A DNA stretch of 64,000 nucleotides. It comes from Mycobacterium sp. ENV421 (GTDB lineage: Bacteria; Actinomycetota; Actinomycetes; Mycobacteriales; Mycobacteriaceae). Positions 18,519 through 27,502 of this stretch are shown here, one piece after another; positions within the stretch are counted from its first letter, which is position 1, and every line of letters starts with the position of its first letter. Location: assembly GCF_002887815.1 (NCBI RefSeq), contig NZ_PDHO01000002.1, forward strand, positions 310,001 through 374,000, in the 5' to 3' direction. The position numbers and the translations under genes are program-made. The notes under the pieces were generated by a model. It worked only from the letters and a program-made list of their open reading frames with translations, searched no databases and was not told the origin of the DNA.

Positions 18519-19397
18519 CTAGTTCAGCCGAAGTTCGCCGGTGGCGCGCTGCTGATCGGACTGGTGCTTGAGCACCACCCCGAGCGTCGCGGCGATGGTT
18601 GCGTCGTCGATGGTGTCCATCCCGAGGGCCAGGATCGTGCGGCCCCAGTCGATGGTCTCGGCGACCGAGGGCACCTTCTTGAGCTGCATGCCGCGCAGCA
18701 CCCCGATGATCCGCACCAGTTCGGCGGCCAGCGACTCCGGTAGTTCGGGCACCCGCGACAACAGGATGCGTCGCTCGAGGTCGGGGTCGGGGAAGTCGAT
18801 GTGCAGGAACAGGCAACGACGCTTGAGCGCCTCGGACAGCTCCCGGGTGGCGTTGGAGGTCAGCACCACGAACGGAGTGCGCGAGGCGGTGATGGTGCCG
18901 AGTTCGGGCACGGTGACCGCGAAATCGCTGAGCACCTCCAGCAGCAGGCCTTCGATCTCGATGTCGGCCTTGTCGGTTTCGTCGATCAGCAGCACGGTGG
19001 GTTCGGTGCGCCGGATCGCGGTCAGCAGCGGGCGGGACAGCAGGAATTCCTCGCTGAAGATGTCGGACTTGGCCTGATCCCAGTCGTTCGACCCGGACTG
19101 CATCCGCAGGATCTGCTTGGCGTGGTTCCACTCGTAAAGCGCGCGGGCCTCGTCGACACCCTCGTAGCACTGCAGGCGTACCAGGCCCGACCCGGTGGTC
19201 TGGGCGACCGCGCGGGCGAGCTCGGTCTTGCCGACGCCGGCCGGCCCCTCGACCAGCAGGGGCTTGCCCAGCCGGTCGGCGAGAAACACCGCGGTGGCGG
19301 TTGCGGTGTCGGGCAGGTAGCCGGTCTCGGCCAGCCGCTTGGCGACATCGTCGATGTCAGCGAACAGCGGCGCCGGGCGGGCCGGGGTTTCAGTCAC
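18519..19397 (-). CDS. MoxR-family AAA+ ATPase
   Basis: This 292-residue AAA+ ATPase has Walker A GPAGVGKTEL near residues 49-58, Walker B VLLIDETDKAD and a sensor region VLTSNATRELSEAL. These are the hallmarks of the MoxR/RavA group. It is coupled to the VWA gene downstream and lies 19 bases after proA on the same strand. Predicted to drive conformational remodelling together with the VWA protein. Confidence 0.93.
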   Translation of the reverse strand: MTETPARPAPLFADIDDVAKRLAETGYLPDTATATAVFLADRLGKPLLVEGPAGVGKTELARAVAQTTGSGLVRLQCYEGVDEARALYEWNHAKQILRMQSGSNDWDQAKSDIFSEEFLLSRPLLTAIRRTEPTVLLIDETDKADIEIEGLLLEVLSDFAVTVPELGTITASRTPFVVLTSNATRELSEALKRRCLFLHIDFPDPDLERRILLSRVPELPESLAAELVRIIGVLRGMQLKKVPSVAETIDWGRTILALGMDTIDDATIAATLGVVLKHQSDQQRATGELRLN

Positions 19398-19416
19398 GGA
19401 TTCTCCTGTTGTCGTC

Positions 19417-20667
19417 TCAGGCAGGTCGGGTGTGGCCGTCTCCCCAGACGATCCACTTGGTTGACGTCAATTCGGGCAAACCCATCGGGCCGCGGGCATG
19501 CAGCTTCTGGGTGGAGATGCCGATCTCGGCTCCGAAGCCGAACTGCTCGCCGTCGGTGAATGCCGTGGAGGCGTTGACCATCACCGCGGCGGCGTCCACA
19601 CGTTCGGTGAACCGTTGCGCCGCTTCGAGATTGGTGGTGACGATCGCCTCGGTGTGCCCGGTGCCGTAGGTGTTGATGTGCTCGATGGCGGCGTCGAGGC
19701 CGGCCACGGTGGCCACCGCGATGTCCATCGACAGGAACTCCGCCCGCAGGTCATCCTCGGTCGGGTTGTCGTGGACGGTGACGCCGGCCCGACTCAGGGC
19801 GTCGACCAGGCGAGGTAGCGCGGTGTCGGCCAGCGCCTGGTCGACCAACAGGGTCTCGGCCGCATTGCAGACGCTGGGCCGACGGGTCTTGGCGTTGAGG
19901 ATGATTCGTTCAGCGACGTCGATGTCCGCGGCGGAATGCACGTAGACGTGGCAGTTGCCGACGCCGGTTTCGATGGTCGGCACCGTGGCATCGCGCACGA
20001 CGGCGTCGATCAGGCCGGCGCCCCCGCGCGGGATCACCACGTCCACCAACCCGCGGGCCTGGATGAGGTGGGTGACGCTGGCGCGGTCGGCGCTGGGCAG
20101 CAGCTGGACCGCGTCTTCGGGCAGGCCTTCGGCGGCCAGGGCGCCGCGCAGCGCGGCGACGAGCGCGGCGTTGGAGTTGGCGGCCGAGGAACTGCCGCGC
20201 AGCAGGACGGCGTTGCCGGATTTGAGGGTGAGTCCGAAGGCGTCGACGGTCACGTTGGGCCGGCCCTCGTAGACGATCCCGACGACTCCGAGCGGGACCC
20301 GCTGCTGGCGCAGTTGCAGCCCGTTGGGCAGGGTGCGGCCGCGCAACACTTCACCGATCGGGTCCGGCAGCCCGGCGACCTGACGCAGGCCGGCGGCGAT
20401 GCCGTCGATGCGCTGCGGGTTGAGTGCCAGCCGGTCCAGCATGGCCTCCGCGGTGCCCGCCGCACGTGCGGCGTCGAGGTCGGCGGCATTGGCGGCCAGG
20501 ATTGCATCCGCGTGGGCCAGCACGGCGTCCGCGGCGGCGTGCAGGGCGCGGTCTTTGATGGTGGTGGTTAGCGTGCCGAGGGTGCGTGAGGCGACCCGCG
20601 CCCGGCGGGCGGCGTCGTGAACCTGACCGCGCAAGCCCTGGTCCACGGACGGTGCTTCGACACTCAT
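19417..20667 (-). CDS. proA: Glutamate-5-semialdehyde dehydrogenase (gamma-glutamyl phosphate reductase)
   Basis: This 416-residue aldehyde dehydrogenase-superfamily protein is full length for ProA. The NADP-binding region [14 protein letters not shown] and the catalytic cysteine in [14 protein letters not shown] are present. It reduces gamma-glutamyl phosphate to glutamate semialdehyde, the second step of proline synthesis; the kinase ProB is encoded 10 kb away at 30405. It is divergent from ribokinase with fewer than 50 bases between starts. Confidence 0.95.
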   Translation of the reverse strand: MSVEAPSVDQGLRGQVHDAARRARVASRTLGTLTTTIKDRALHAAADAVLAHADAILAANAADLDAARAAGTAEAMLDRLALNPQRIDGIAAGLRQVAGLPDPIGEVLRGRTLPNGLQLRQQRVPLGVVGIVYEGRPNVTVDAFGLTLKSGNAVLLRGSSSAANSNAALVAALRGALAAEGLPEDAVQLLPSADRASVTHLIQARGLVDVVIPRGGAGLIDAVVRDATVPTIETGVGNCHVYVHSAADIDVAERIILNAKTRRPSVCNAAETLLVDQALADTALPRLVDALSRAGVTVHDNPTEDDLRAEFLSMDIAVATVAGLDAAIEHINTYGTGHTEAIVTTNLEAAQRFTERVDAAAVMVNASTAFTDGEQFGFGAEIGISTQKLHARGPMGLPELTSTKWIVWGDGHTRPA

Positions 20668-20714
20668 TCGCCCAGGATATCGGTCTCCCGACCAACCGGC
20701 AGGTGGGGGCTAGC

Positions 20715-21575
20715 GTGGACTCCGTGACACGAGTGTGCGTGGTGGGCAGCGTGAACGTCGATCAATTCTTTCGGGTAGCCGCGTTGCCGCGGGCCCGCGA
20801 GACGGTTCTGGGCTCGTCGGTGGTGACCGCCCCGGGCGGTAAGGGCGGCAACCAGGCGGTGGCCGCGGCCCGCGCCGGCGCCGATGTGCAGTTCGTCGGA
20901 GCGGTCGGCACCGACCGGGAGGGCGATGAATTGCGGACCCATCTGCGCGCGAACGGCGTTCGCCTCGACGGTGTTGAGGCGTTGTCGGTTGCCAGCGGCC
21001 GGGCTGTCATCCTGGTCGACGACCACGGCGAGAACATGATCGTGGTGGCGCCCGGAGCCAACGGGCATCTGACGCTCAACGCGGCTGCCCGCGCCGTCAT
21101 CGCGGACTGCGACGTGCTGCTCGTTCAGTTGGAGGTGCCGGTCGCGACGGCTGTGGCCGCCGCCCGGGAGGCGCGCTCCGTCGGGGCCACGGTGATGGTC
21201 AACGCCTCCCCGGTCAGCGCCGACCAGGGACTGGCCGAGCTGGCCGATGTCACCGACGTCGTCATCGTCAACGAGGCCGAGGAACCGCACTGGCGTTGGC
21301 CGACAGAACATCTCGTGGTGACCCGCGGTTCCCGCGGCGCGACGTACCGTGGGCCGCACGGCGCTGTCGACGTCCCCAGTCCCGAGGTCGAGGCGATCGA
21401 CACCACCGGCGCAGGCGACGTCTTCGCGGGCGTGCTCGCCGCCAGCTGGGCAAGCGGCCGTGACCGCGCACTACGGCGGGCCTGCGCCGCGGGGTCGCTG
21501 GCGACACTGATCGCCGGCGCAGGCGATTGCGCACCACGCAGCGAGGCGATCGACGACGCCCTCACCCGGTACTGA
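20715..21575 (+). CDS. rbsK: Ribokinase-family sugar kinase
   Basis: This 286-residue PfkB-family kinase has VCVVGSVNVD at the start, the GG motif in PGGKGGNQAVAAARAG, and the C-terminal DTTGAGDVFAGVL with the catalytic Asp in GAGD. These are hallmarks of ribokinase. By position it matches M. tuberculosis Rv2436. I chose the GTG at 20715 because AGGTGGGGG lies at good distance; a GTG three codons later (20724) is the alternative. It phosphorylates ribose at O-5 in the known family members; no ribose transporter is adjacent. Confidence 0.88.
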   Translation: MDSVTRVCVVGSVNVDQFFRVAALPRARETVLGSSVVTAPGGKGGNQAVAAARAGADVQFVGAVGTDREGDELRTHLRANGVRLDGVEALSVASGRAVILVDDHGENMIVVAPGANGHLTLNAAARAVIADCDVLLVQLEVPVATAVAAAREARSVGATVMVNASPVSADQGLAELADVTDVVIVNEAEEPHWRWPTEHLVVTRGSRGATYRGPHGAVDVPSPEVEAIDTTGAGDVFAGVLAASWASGRDRALRRACAAGSLATLIAGAGDCAPRSEAIDDALTRY

Positions 21576-21599
21576 ATTCGTTACGGTTGGGGCGATAGT

Positions 21600-22430
21600 G
21601 TGCACTCGATGACACACAGCGACAGTCCGCGGCCGCCCGAGGGCGACTGGCTCGGCACCCCGTTCCTGAAATTCACCCGGGAGGGCGCGTTCGGGGTGTG
21701 CACCCTGGACCGCCCCGAGGCGCGCAACGCCATGACGCCGGCGATGTACTTCGGCATCAAGTACGCGGTTAACCACGTCGCGGCGGACCCGGACCTGGCC
21801 GGTCTGCTGATCACCGGCACCGGCGACGTGTTCGCCCCCGGCGGGGACATGGGCGGCGGCGGGGTGGACAACTGGCTCACGTTCGGGGCGGCGCTCGGCA
21901 TGGACGCGTTGCCGTTCGACACGCTGCGGCAGTCCGCCAAGCCGGTGGTGGCTGCCGTCAACGGACTGTGTCAGGGCGGCGGGCTGCAGATCGCACTGTG
22001 CGCCGACATGGCGGTGGTCAGTGACCGCGCGACGTTTCGCGTCCCCGAGCTCTACCGCGGGATCGCCGACACCTACTACAGCCAGATGCTGGCCCGGCTG
22101 ATCGGCCCGGTCCGGACCCGCGACCTGATGTTCACCGGCCGCACGCTGACCGCCGACGAGGCGCTGGATTGGGGCATGGTCGCCCGGGTGGTTCCACACG
22201 ACGCACTGGCCGAGACGGCACGGGACATCCTCGCCCAGTGCTGCCGCACCGCTCCGGTCGCGCGTTCGGTGGTCAAGTCCAGCATCGACAACTATCTGGG
22301 GCTGTACGACCGGATCGGCATGCAGCGCAGTCTCGGATCGCCGGAGTCCATCGAAGGTTTCATGGCGTTCAAGGAACGCCGGTCGCCAGACTGGGTGCAT
22401 CCGGATCTGCGCATCGACGGCAGGCTGTAG
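21600..22430 (+). CDS. Enoyl-CoA hydratase/isomerase family protein
   Basis: This 276-residue crotonase-fold protein has the oxyanion-hole regions RNAMTPAMYFGIK and VNGLCQGGGLQIALCADMAV, and an FTGRTLTADEALDWG block. These place it in the enoyl-CoA hydratase superfamily, acting on acyl-CoA esters. The specific reaction is undetermined. GTG at 21600 has the better-spaced GGGG; the ATG at 21609 is an alternative. It ends 36 bases from the convergent nadE stop. Confidence 0.85.
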   Translation: MHSMTHSDSPRPPEGDWLGTPFLKFTREGAFGVCTLDRPEARNAMTPAMYFGIKYAVNHVAADPDLAGLLITGTGDVFAPGGDMGGGGVDNWLTFGAALGMDALPFDTLRQSAKPVVAAVNGLCQGGGLQIALCADMAVVSDRATFRVPELYRGIADTYYSQMLARLIGPVRTRDLMFTGRTLTADEALDWGMVARVVPHDALAETARDILAQCCRTAPVARSVVKSSIDNYLGLYDRIGMQRSLGSPESIEGFMAFKERRSPDWVHPDLRIDGRL

Positions 22431-22466
22431 TTCAGCCTGTCGCGCGGAGACGATTGCTGCCGGTGA

Positions 22467-24509
22467 TCAGTCCTCCGGGATCTCCTGCTCGATCTCGGCA
22501 AGCCAGATCCGCGCCGACATGTCCGACGGCGCTCGCCAATCACCGCGCGGCGACAGCGATCCGCCGTGCGACACCTTGGGCCCGTTCGGCAGTGCCGACC
22601 GCTTGAACTGACTGAACGAGTAGTAGCGCTGCACAAAGACACTCAACCAATGCCGAATCTCCTTGAGCGAGTAGGCCGGACGCTTGCCTTCGGGGAATCC
22701 CGGCGGCCAGGCTCCGCCGGCCGGATCGCTCCAGGCGTGCCAGGCCAGGAACGCGATCTTCGACGGCCGGAAGCCGTATCGCAACACCTGAAACAATGAG
22801 AAATCCTGCAGCGAGTACGGGCCGACCTTGGCTTCGCTGCTCTGGATCTCCTCGTCCTCACCGGTCGGCACCAGTTCGGGGGTGATCTCGGTGTCGAGGA
22901 CCGACTGCAGAATCTCGCCGACCTCATCGGAGAACTCTCCGGACGAGATCACCCACCGGATCAGGTGCTGGATAAGGGTTTTCGGCACTCCGCCGTTGAC
23001 GTTGTAGTGTGACATCTGATCGCCGACACCGTAGGTCGACCAGCCCAGGCCGAGTTCGGAGAGGTCGCCGGTACCCAGGACGATCCCGCCGCGCTGATTG
23101 GCGATCCGGAACAGGTAGTCGGTGCGCAGCCCTGCCTGCACGTTCTCGAAGGTCACGTCGTACACCTTCTCGCCGCGGGAGAAGGGGTGACCGATCTCCG
23201 TCAACATCAGCGTGGCGGTGTCTCGAATATCCAACTCGGAGAACGTGACTCCCAGCGCCTGCGACAGCTTGATCGCATTGCTCTTGGTGCGCTCACCGGT
23301 CGCGAACCCCGGCAGGGTGAACGCCAGGATGTCGCTGCGGGGCCGGCCTTCCCGGTCCATGGCCCGGGCGGCCACGATGAGGGCGTGCGTCGAGTCCAGG
23401 CCGCCGGACACCCCGATCACGACCTTCGGATAGTTCAGTGCCCGCAATCGCTGCTCGAGACCGGCGACCTGGATGTTGTAGCCCTCGTAGCAATCCTGCT
23501 CCAGGCGAAGCGGATCGCTCGGCACGAACGGAAAGCGCTCCACCTCGCGCATCAATCCGATGTCTCCACTCGGCGGGTCGAGGCGGAACCCGATGCGCCG
23601 GAACGCCTTCAACCGATCCTGATGGTGGCGACGATTGTCGTCGAAGGTGCCCATCCGGAGCCGCTCGGAGCGCAACAGATCCAGGTCGACATCGGCGACC
23701 GAGCGTCGCTCCCCTTTCGGAAATCGCTCGGATTCGGCCAGCAGACGGCCGTTCTCGTGGATCATCGTCTGGCCGTCCCACGCCAAATCGGTGCTGGACT
23801 CCCCCTCGCCCGCCGCGGCGTAGATGTAGGCAGCCAGGCAGCGCCCCGACGCCGAACGGGCCAGGAGCTTGCGGTCCTCGGCCCGGCCGATCGTGATCGG
23901 GCTACCGGATAGGTTCGCCAACACCGTCGCACCCGCCAGAGCTGCCTCGGCGCTCGGCGGAATCGGGACGAACATGTCCTCGCAGATCTCGACATGCAAC
24001 ACCAGCCCGGACACGTCGTCGGCGGCGAACAACAGGTCCGGACCGAACGGCACGTCGACACCACCGATGCGGATCGTGCCCGCCACGTCGTCACCGGCCG
24101 CGACCTGACGACGTTCGTAGAACTCGCGGTAGTTCGGCAGATAGGACTTCGGCACCACCCCGAGCACCGCACCGCGGTGGATGACCACTGCGGTGTTGTA
24201 GATGCGATGCAGATACCGCAGCGGCGCTCCGACCACCAGCACGCCGAACAGATCGGCCGACGCCGCGACCACCTCGAGCAGGGCGTCTTCAACGGCGTCG
24301 AGCAGCGAGTCCTGCAGCAGGATGTCCTCGATCGAGTAGCCCGACAAGGTGAGCTCGGGGAACACCGTCACCGCGACGCTGTCGTCGTGGTTGGCCCGCG
24401 CGATCCGCAGCACCGACTCGGCGTTGGCTGCGGGGTCCGCCAGCACCGTGTGGTGTGTGCAGGCAGCGACCCGCACGAACCCGTGCCGGTAGGCGGAGTA
24501 GAAATCCAT
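22467..24509 (-). CDS. nadE: Glutamine-dependent NAD+ synthetase
   Basis: About 680 residues, the length of the two-domain mycobacterial enzyme. The N-terminal nitrilase-type glutaminase has Glu in FPELTLSGYS, a Lys in VPKSYLPNY and the nucleophile Cys in EICEDMF. The C-terminal synthetase has the PP-loop GVSGGLDSTHALIVA. An ammonia channel links the domains in known structures. It converts deamido-NAD to NAD using glutamine, completing the pathway begun by nadD. The ATG at 24509 gives MDFYSAYRHGF, matching the family; an ATG seven codons upstream is less likely. Confidence 0.96.
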   Translation of the reverse strand: MDFYSAYRHGFVRVAACTHHTVLADPAANAESVLRIARANHDDSVAVTVFPELTLSGYSIEDILLQDSLLDAVEDALLEVVAASADLFGVLVVGAPLRYLHRIYNTAVVIHRGAVLGVVPKSYLPNYREFYERRQVAAGDDVAGTIRIGGVDVPFGPDLLFAADDVSGLVLHVEICEDMFVPIPPSAEAALAGATVLANLSGSPITIGRAEDRKLLARSASGRCLAAYIYAAAGEGESSTDLAWDGQTMIHENGRLLAESERFPKGERRSVADVDLDLLRSERLRMGTFDDNRRHHQDRLKAFRRIGFRLDPPSGDIGLMREVERFPFVPSDPLRLEQDCYEGYNIQVAGLEQRLRALNYPKVVIGVSGGLDSTHALIVAARAMDREGRPRSDILAFTLPGFATGERTKSNAIKLSQALGVTFSELDIRDTATLMLTEIGHPFSRGEKVYDVTFENVQAGLRTDYLFRIANQRGGIVLGTGDLSELGLGWSTYGVGDQMSHYNVNGGVPKTLIQHLIRWVISSGEFSDEVGEILQSVLDTEITPELVPTGEDEEIQSSEAKVGPYSLQDFSLFQVLRYGFRPSKIAFLAWHAWSDPAGGAWPPGFPEGKRPAYSLKEIRHWLSVFVQRYYSFSQFKRSALPNGPKVSHGGSLSPRGDWRAPSDMSARIWLAEIEQEIPED

Positions 24510-24607
24510 GGCCCTATTGTTGCCCGTCACTCCCGCGGCGGAACGGGAACCACCCGTTCGGACGCCTCCGACGTGTCTTTCGGCCCTGAGCGGGTGGTCG
24601 CCGGGAC

Positions 24608-25147
24608 ATGTCCAATACCGCGCTGTTGGTGGTTGACATGCTCAACGCCTACCAACATCCCGACGCCGACATGCTCGCCGGCAACGTCACCGACATCGTC
24701 GAACCCTTGGCTAACCTGATCACCGAGGCCAGGGACCGTGACGACGTCGAGCTGATCTACGTCAACGACAACTACGGCGATTTCACTGCCGAGCCCAGTG
24801 ACCTCGTTCGAAACGCCCTGGACGGGGCCCGGCCGGAGTTGGTCCGCCCCATCGCCCCGCACGTGGGTGCCCGGATCATGACGAAGGTGCGGCACAGCGC
24901 CTTCTACGCCACCCCGCTGGACTACCTGTTGACTCGGCTCGACGTCGACAAGGTCATTATCACGGGGCAGGTCACCGAACAGTGCATCCTCTACAGCGCC
25001 CTGGACGCCTATGTTCGCCACTACTCGGTGATGGTGCCCAAAGACGCGGCGGCGCACATCGATACGGACCTCGGCGCAGCCGCCCTGGCGATGATGCAAC
25101 GCAACATGAGTGCCGACATCGTCACGGCCGAGAAGTGCCTGCCTTGA
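24608..25147 (+). CDS. Isochorismatase-family cysteine hydrolase
   Basis: This 179-residue protein has the family triad: Asp in LLVVDMLNAY, Lys in IMTKVRHSAF and Cys in TGQVTEQCILYSAL. The cis-peptide region is also recognisable. Members hydrolyse amides such as nicotinamide or ureas, or isochorismate. Proximity to nadE invites a nicotinamidase idea, but the metal-site residues of PncA are not evident, so the substrate stays open. Divergent from nadE; an 8-bp inverted repeat ACCACCCG / CGGGTGGT (24549-24556, 24591-24598) lies between them. Confidence 0.8.
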   Translation: MSNTALLVVDMLNAYQHPDADMLAGNVTDIVEPLANLITEARDRDDVELIYVNDNYGDFTAEPSDLVRNALDGARPELVRPIAPHVGARIMTKVRHSAFYATPLDYLLTRLDVDKVIITGQVTEQCILYSALDAYVRHYSVMVPKDAAAHIDTDLGAAALAMMQRNMSADIVTAEKCLP

Positions 25148-25255
25148 GTGATCTCTCGCAACACTGTCATCCCCAGTCGCTACGCCAAATGCGTTGGGCC
25201 AACGCCATGCTCAACGAGTTCTCGCCATAAGCGCTAACTAGCTAGCACATCATCG

Positions 25256-25269
25256 GTGACCTGGGTCAC
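25256..25269. promoter_or_regulatory. CRP-type palindrome
   Basis: GTGACC-TG-GGTCAC fits the GTGA-N6-TCAC core recognised by the mycobacterial cAMP receptor protein (Rv3676 family). It lies about 140 bases before the small gene at 25411 in a 263-bp intergenic stretch that otherwise shows only an AT-richer CTAACTAGCTAG. Confidence 0.45.
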
Positions 25270-25410
25270 AGGGCTACTCGTGTTGTGGCGCATGGCTTTT
25301 GCGGGGTTCCGCGCCGTTTTCGAGTAGCGATCTACGCGCCCCCACCGGTGCCTGCGGTCGTACGTTTGCCCCATGGCCGGAGTTGCCGGCCGACAGATTG
25401 GGGGATCGAA

Positions 25411-25665
25411 ATGTCCATACACGCACCTGTCCAACCGACGCCTCGAATCGTCGACACCCGGCCGACCGTGCTCATCACCGAGCACGAAGTCAAGATGCTG
25501 ACGGCCGCCGCGGCGATGCCGTCCACCAAGGCGGGGCTGCTGCAGCGGTGGCTCACTCATCATCGGGCGGCTACCGAAGCTCGGCACCAGCGCCAGCGGT
25601 ACTCACCGGTGCACTACGAATTTCTCGAGCATTCGGCGATGGCGCGGGCTATGGAACACCTGTGA
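25411..25665 (+). CDS. Small hypothetical protein
   Basis: 84 residues from an ATG directly downstream of GGGGGATCGAA, which gives a good ribosome-binding site; longer in-frame starts have none. The protein is hydrophilic, with a helical stretch near VLITEHEVKMLTAAAAMP and many His and Arg in the C-terminal half. No signal peptide, membrane helix or known motif is seen. It lies between the cysteine hydrolase and a YdcF-like gene, all in one direction. Function unknown. Confidence 0.6.
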   Translation: MSIHAPVQPTPRIVDTRPTVLITEHEVKMLTAAAAMPSTKAGLLQRWLTHHRAATEARHQRQRYSPVHYEFLEHSAMARAMEHL

Positions 25666-25741
25666 CCGATGCGACGCAAGTAACACCTGTGCAGACCCGC
25701 GCGATTACGCAAGCAGCACCGTCAAACGGGTCGGAGGAAGC

Positions 25742-26317
25742 GTGCGTCGTCGATGGAAGGCCGCTTGCGGCGCCGCGCTCCTGGTTGTCGCCACGCTGAT
25801 CGGCGAGGTTGTGCCGGCTGCCCACGCCGAGCCGGTGGCCGCGGCCAAGGACTTCTCCAATCCGGCGATCGTCATTCTGGGTTACGGCCTGCTACCCGAC
25901 GGCTCGATGCGAATGATCCTGCGACGCCGGGTGCTGACCGGGCTAGCGGTCGCTCAGATGTACCCGCACTCGCCGATCATCGTCACTGGCGGTAACCCGC
26001 AGAACGGCGTGACCGAAGCCGCCCAGATGCGCCGGATGCTGTTGATGCTGAACTTTCCGGACAGCCGGATCATCGTCGAGGACCGGGCCAACAGCACGGT
26101 GCAGAACGCCCAGTTCTCGGTGCCGCTGGCCAAGAAGGCCGGCACCTCGGGCATCATCCTGGTGACGTCGTCGACTCATCAGGGTCGTGCTGACGGCGAT
26201 TTCGTCGATGCCGGCGCCAATCTGCTGGCCACCGTGAGCTATCCGGACGGCAACCCGACGCTGAACATCACGCAGTTCGCTCACGACGTATTGAGCCCGC
26301 TCACCAACTTCGGCTAG
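25742..26317 (+). CDS. Exported YdcF/DUF218-like protein
   Basis: This 191-residue protein has an N-terminal signal peptide (MRRRWKAACGAALLVVATLI, cleavage likely after AHAEP). It then has the DUF218 core: VILGYGLLPDGS, RRVLTGLAVAQMYPHSPIIV, TGGNPQNGVTEA and VEDRANSTVQNAQF. DUF218 proteins such as YdcF and SanA are implicated in envelope integrity and may bind nucleotides or sugars. GTG start after CGGAGGAAG. The C-terminal part is short compared with SanA. Confidence 0.85.
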   Translation: MRRRWKAACGAALLVVATLIGEVVPAAHAEPVAAAKDFSNPAIVILGYGLLPDGSMRMILRRRVLTGLAVAQMYPHSPIIVTGGNPQNGVTEAAQMRRMLLMLNFPDSRIIVEDRANSTVQNAQFSVPLAKKAGTSGIILVTSSTHQGRADGDFVDAGANLLATVSYPDGNPTLNITQFAHDVLSPLTNFG

Positions 26318-26336
26318 CCCGCCTACTCTGGAGGGC

Positions 26337-27173
26337 GTGGAAAGCCCCGAACTGGTCTCGTTGTTGGCGGGCCGGCGTGTGGCCGTGCTCACCGGTGCCG
26401 GGATCTCCACCGACTCGGGCATTCCCGACTATCGCGGCCCGGATTCGCCGCCGGCAAATCCGATGACGATTCGCCAGTTCACCTCGAGTCAGGCGTTCCG
26501 GCAGCGTTACTGGGCGCGCAATCATCTGGGCTGGCGCCACATGGCCCAGACCATGCCCAATGCCGGGCACCGGGCGCTGGCCCATCTGGAGCGCGCCGGC
26601 GTGGTCACCGGCATCATCACTCAGAACGTCGACCTGCTGCATACCAAGGCGGGCAGCCGCAATGTCATCAACCTGCACGGCACCTACGCGCACGTGGTCT
26701 GCCTGGACTGCGGGTACACCATGTCGCGCGCGGCGCTGGCCGACGAACTCGAGGCGGCCAACCCGGGATTCGCCGAACGCGCCGAACGGCTCGGCGGTAT
26801 TGCCGTCGCCCCCGACGCGGACGCCATGGTCACCGATACCGAGTCGTTCCGGTTCATCGACTGCCCGTCGTGCGCTGGCATGCTCAAGCCCGACATCGTC
26901 TATTTCGGCGAGAGCGTGCACAAAGATGTTGTGGCCCAGGCGTATTCACTGGTCGACGAATCCGACGCACTGCTGGTGGCCGGGTCCTCGCTGACGGTGT
27001 TCTCCGGCTACCGGTTCGTGCGGCACGCCGCCGCGACGGGCATGCCCGTCGCGATCATCAACCGCGGGCCCACGCGCGGTGACGCGCTGGCCACCGTCAC
27101 AGTGGACAGCGGCTGTTCGCCGATGCTGGCGCTGCTGGCCGACGAACTGTCCGGCCTGACCTCCGCGACCTAG
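26337..27173 (+). CDS. SIR2-family NAD-dependent protein deacetylase
   Basis: This 278-residue sirtuin has [15 protein letters not shown] near residues 21-35, [12 protein letters not shown], the catalytic His in NLHGTYA, and four zinc cysteines (CLDC and CPSC) separated by about 57 residues. C-terminal [15 protein letters not shown] completes the NAD fold. It should deacylate protein lysines using NAD. GTG start. The TAG stop overlaps, on the opposite strand, the stop of the duplicated proB tail (shared CTAG), which marks the ancestral junction with proB. Confidence 0.92.
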   Translation: MESPELVSLLAGRRVAVLTGAGISTDSGIPDYRGPDSPPANPMTIRQFTSSQAFRQRYWARNHLGWRHMAQTMPNAGHRALAHLERAGVVTGIITQNVDLLHTKAGSRNVINLHGTYAHVVCLDCGYTMSRAALADELEAANPGFAERAERLGGIAVAPDADAMVTDTESFRFIDCPSCAGMLKPDIVYFGESVHKDVVAQAYSLVDESDALLVAGSSLTVFSGYRFVRHAAATGMPVAIINRGPTRGDALATVTVDSGCSPMLALLADELSGLTSAT

Positions 27174-27301
27174 ACGGCCACCAAGTCGTCGGTGTGCACT
27201 GCGGGACGGCGCATTTCGGCAGGCAGGTCCGAGGTCGAGCGGCCGATCATGGTGGTCAGTTCACCGGCGTCGTAGGCCACCACCCCGCGGGCGACCATGT
27301 C
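27170..27301 (-). pseudogene. Duplicated 3' end of proB (left copy of the 132-bp direct repeat)
   Basis: These 132 bases match 30405-30536, the true end of proB, with one difference (t at 27193, c at 30428). On the minus strand they encode the last 43 or so residues of ProB, including the stop. Beyond 27302 the match ends and an in-frame stop lies a few codons further upstream on that strand, so it is a remnant without a start. Its stop shares CTAG with the sirtuin stop, which shows this is the original sirtuin-proB boundary. Confidence 0.85.
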
Positions 27302-27502
27302 CCGGGTGATACCGGACACCAACGTTTAGCGGCGCCGCTGGGTCACGTTCAATCTCCGCTTCCTTGACCAGTCGAACGCGAGAGCCTCCAGTACGAACCA
27401 TCGCAGTTGCTGTGAACTGTTTGGAAAACCGCTGGCTATTTGTGCAATATTTAACGCCGCCGACATTTCGGCGTATGGCAGAGATATCGGGAGGAACCGA
27501 TA
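27302..27502 (+). promoter_or_regulatory. Upstream region of the surface-protein gene
   Basis: About 200 bases between the proB remnant and the surface-protein start, clearly more AT-rich than the neighbourhood. TTGGAA (27421) and CAATAT (27445) could be a weak promoter with 18-base spacing, and GGGAGG at 27489 is a strong ribosome-binding site. No ORF with coding character was found in it. Confidence 0.35.
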
